NCBI RefSeq assembly: GCF_020463795.1 | Contig: NZ_CP080025.1 | Coordinates: 4,833,501-4,897,500, forward strand | Direction of reading: 5' to 3' | DNA length: 64,000 bases | From: Echinicola marina | GTDB taxonomy: Bacteria; Bacteroidota; Bacteroidia; Cytophagales; Cyclobacteriaceae | Part shown: positions 62,738-64,000 of the stretch, piece after piece | Position numbering within the stretch: position 1 is the stretch's first letter | How the letters are laid out: each line of letters starts with the position of its first letter | Notes under the pieces: model-generated | Databases searched by the model: none | Told to the model about the DNA's origin: nothing | Seen by the model: only the letters and a program-made list of their open reading frames with translations | Position numbers and translations under genes: made by a program

Positions 62738-63414
62738 TGCTCAGAGCCATAGCCATAGATGATGAACCGCTTGCCTTGGAAGTAATCAAAAGCCATGCTT
62801 CCAAGGTCAACTTTATCCAACTTGAGAAAACATTTACCAATGCCTTTGAAGCTTTGGATTACCTGCAAAACAATCCAGTAGAACTGATATTCTTGGACAT
62901 AAAAATGCCTGATATCTCTGGAATGGAATTTGCAACTCTTCCAGCCAATAAACCCATGATTATCTTTACCACTGCCTATTCTGAGCATGCAGTAAAAAGT
63001 TTTGAGTTGGACGCTATAGACTACCTGTTGAAGCCGTTTTCCCTAGCCAGATTTACCAAAGCCTGTACTAAGGCCAATGAATTATGGATATTAAAAAACA
63101 GGAAAGAAACAGAAAAAAATTCCTTATTCCTGAAAACAGGCTACGAACAGGTAAAAATACTACTGAGCGAAATCCTGTTTTTGGAGGCCTCTGGAAATTA
63201 TGTCACCTTTCAAACCAAAGAAAACAAAATCATGAGCAGAATGACTTTTCAAGAAGCTGAAAAGCTACTGTCTGAATCATTTTTTAGAATCCATCGCTCC
63301 TTTATTGTTCACAAAGACAAAATTGAAAAAATAGAGAGACATCAGGTCACTATTGGAAAACATAAAATCCCTATCGGCAGCAATTACGCTGGAAACCTTG
63401 AATCAATCAATTAA
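62737..63414 (+). CDS. LytTR-family response regulator
   Basis: 225 residues. The receiver has Asp8 and Asp9, the phosphoacceptor Asp54 in FLDIKMPDISG, a Thr in TAYSEH and Lys in LLKPF. The C-terminal LytTR domain (EILFLEASGNYVTFQTKENK, EKLLSESFFRIHRSFIVHKD) binds DNA. It is the partner of the LytS kinase and probably regulates genes nearby, such as the GH3 enzyme downstream, though LytTR regulators also act at a distance. Confidence 0.95.
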   Translation: MLRAIAIDDEPLALEVIKSHASKVNFIQLEKTFTNAFEALDYLQNNPVELIFLDIKMPDISGMEFATLPANKPMIIFTTAYSEHAVKSFELDAIDYLLKPFSLARFTKACTKANELWILKNRKETEKNSLFLKTGYEQVKILLSEILFLEASGNYVTFQTKENKIMSRMTFQEAEKLLSESFFRIHRSFIVHKDKIEKIERHQVTIGKHKIPIGSNYAGNLESIN

Positions 63415-63458
63415 TCAAAATGACCGCCTTGGAAAATCCTGGTGGTCATTTTGATTAA
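63411..63458 (+). terminator. Terminator of the lytS/lytTR operon
   Basis: TTAATCAAAATGACC pairs perfectly with GGTCATTTTGATTAA over 15 bases, extended by CC/GG across a mismatch. It overlaps the lytTR stop codon region. Confidence 0.9.
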
Positions 63459-63886
63459 AAAACTTTCTCACAATCTATTTATTATCAATGATTTAAAAAA
63501 ATCACGAAATCAGTTTTTTTAGCTTACTCCCATTCTTGTTCTTAAGCAACAGTCATTGCCCCATATCTTCCATTTGGACTTATTCAAAGATATATTCCTG
63601 ATCTTATAACATACAGACCACAAGTAGAGGAATTTGCTGAATTCGTAAATCGTTGCGCTACCGAGACAGTGGCATTGACCTCTTCTGAAGCCCTAATCTT
63701 CGCACAGCAAAATAATTGGTCAAACCATCAGCAACATCACATTCAAAATGCTCCTCCTCATTTGTAGCATAAAAAAAGTGATCAGCGAGCTTTTTATAGA
63801 AAACAAACTAAAATGATTAATTTTACAGGGCTATTGCCCTAATGAGAAAATCTTTTCGTTTAGGAATAATTAACATTTTACACTAT
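63459..63886. other. Gap before the partial GH3 gene
   Basis: 428 bases with no clear gene. A stretch of about 70 plus-strand codons without a stop ends near 63767 but has no start codon and no recognisable family. Most of the rest is AT-rich, presumably holding the promoter of the gene starting at 63887. Confidence 0.5.
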
Positions 63887-64000
63887 ATGCAAATATTTAA
63901 TAGGTTAACACTGTGTTCCCTCTGTTTCAGCTTAACTAGCCTTGGTGCCCTGGGACAAAAAGCCAATATTTATCACAAAGATTGGATTGATTTCAATAAA
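63887..64000 (+). CDS. Probable GH3-type secreted glycoside hydrolase, first 38 codons
   Basis: The frame opens at ATG 63887 and continues past the right edge. A signal peptide (to about residue 24, ending GALGQ) is followed by IYHKDWIDFNK, which resembles the N-terminus of Bacteroidota GH3 beta-glucosidase-like enzymes, where WIDFNKNGxxDxYED is common. Only the start is seen, so the family call is tentative. It lies downstream of the LytS/LytTR pair and near the second LacI gene, which suggests a second carbohydrate locus. Confidence 0.5.
   Translation, partial: MQIFNRLTLCSLCFSLTSLGALGQKANIYHKDWIDFNK

Noticed and set aside
63530-63767. Plus-strand stretch of about 70 codons without a stop
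   Set aside because: There is no start codon and no recognisable family; too weak to call a gene or a pseudogene.
1-64000. CRISPR arrays, tRNA or rRNA genes
   Set aside because: No regularly spaced repeats and no tRNA-like or rRNA-like stretches were seen in the gaps I read.

Overview
The window looks like a chromosomal segment from a Bacteroidota bacterium, most likely Cytophagales and probably Cyclobacteriaceae (lineage is an inference). The evidence is a SusC/SusD pair, AT-rich intergenic DNA, promoters matching the Bacteroidota pattern TTTG-N19-21-TAnnTTTG, few Shine-Dalgarno sequences, and many Cys-type lipoproteins. No rRNA, tRNA, CRISPR array, transposase or phage gene was seen.

Region 1 (1-1.8 kb, minus strand): a truncated cyclase-family lipoprotein, then a SatD-family protein followed by a DUF3307 membrane protein.

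Region 2 (1.9-28.6 kb): a pectin utilisation locus. On the minus strand, from 23.9 kb leftwards, lie a GH105 unsaturated galacturonyl hydrolase, a CE8 pectin methylesterase, a GH43 enzyme, a GH28 polygalacturonase, two CE12 rhamnogalacturonan acetylesterases and a CE8-alpha/beta-hydrolase fusion. After an operator-bearing gap come SusC, SusD, a DUF4957/DUF5123-like surface lipoprotein, two PL1 pectate lyases with a VOC protein between them, an Ldh-family dehydrogenase and a Gfo/Idh/MocA oxidoreductase. On the plus strand are a LacI-family regulator, uxaC and uxaB. The exact 12-mer GCAATCGATTGC occurs three times: before susC, between GH105 and lacI, and inside the first codons of uxaC. This suggests one LacI regulon. 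In outline, surface PL1/CE8/CE12 enzymes cut and de-esterify pectin, SusCD imports fragments, periplasmic GH28/GH105/GH43 finish them, and UxaC/UxaB begin galacturonate catabolism. UxaA, KdgK and KdgA are not in the window.

Region 3 (28.6-43 kb): an S9 peptidase, a gene-poor stretch with a 62-bp direct repeat, an Lrp/AsnC regulator, a complete suf operon (sufB-C-D-S-E-T plus a bacilliredoxin), citrate synthase, and a DEAD-box RNA helicase with a structured leader.

Region 4 (43-59.4 kb): rsmE, a Crp-family regulator, an SMR/SugE transporter, kdsB, ferritin, a DUF1801 protein and a lipoprotein formylglycine-generating enzyme. A four-gene operon of unknown exported proteins ends in a large leucine-rich-repeat protein and is the best candidate here for an undescribed system. 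It is followed by a TlpA-type thioredoxin lipoprotein, gatB, alaS and an M23 peptidase.

Region 5 (59.4-64 kb): a small membrane protein, a second LacI regulator, a possible terminator/antiterminator leader, a LytS/LytTR two-component pair, and the first 38 codons of a probable GH3 enzyme, perhaps the edge of a second carbohydrate locus.
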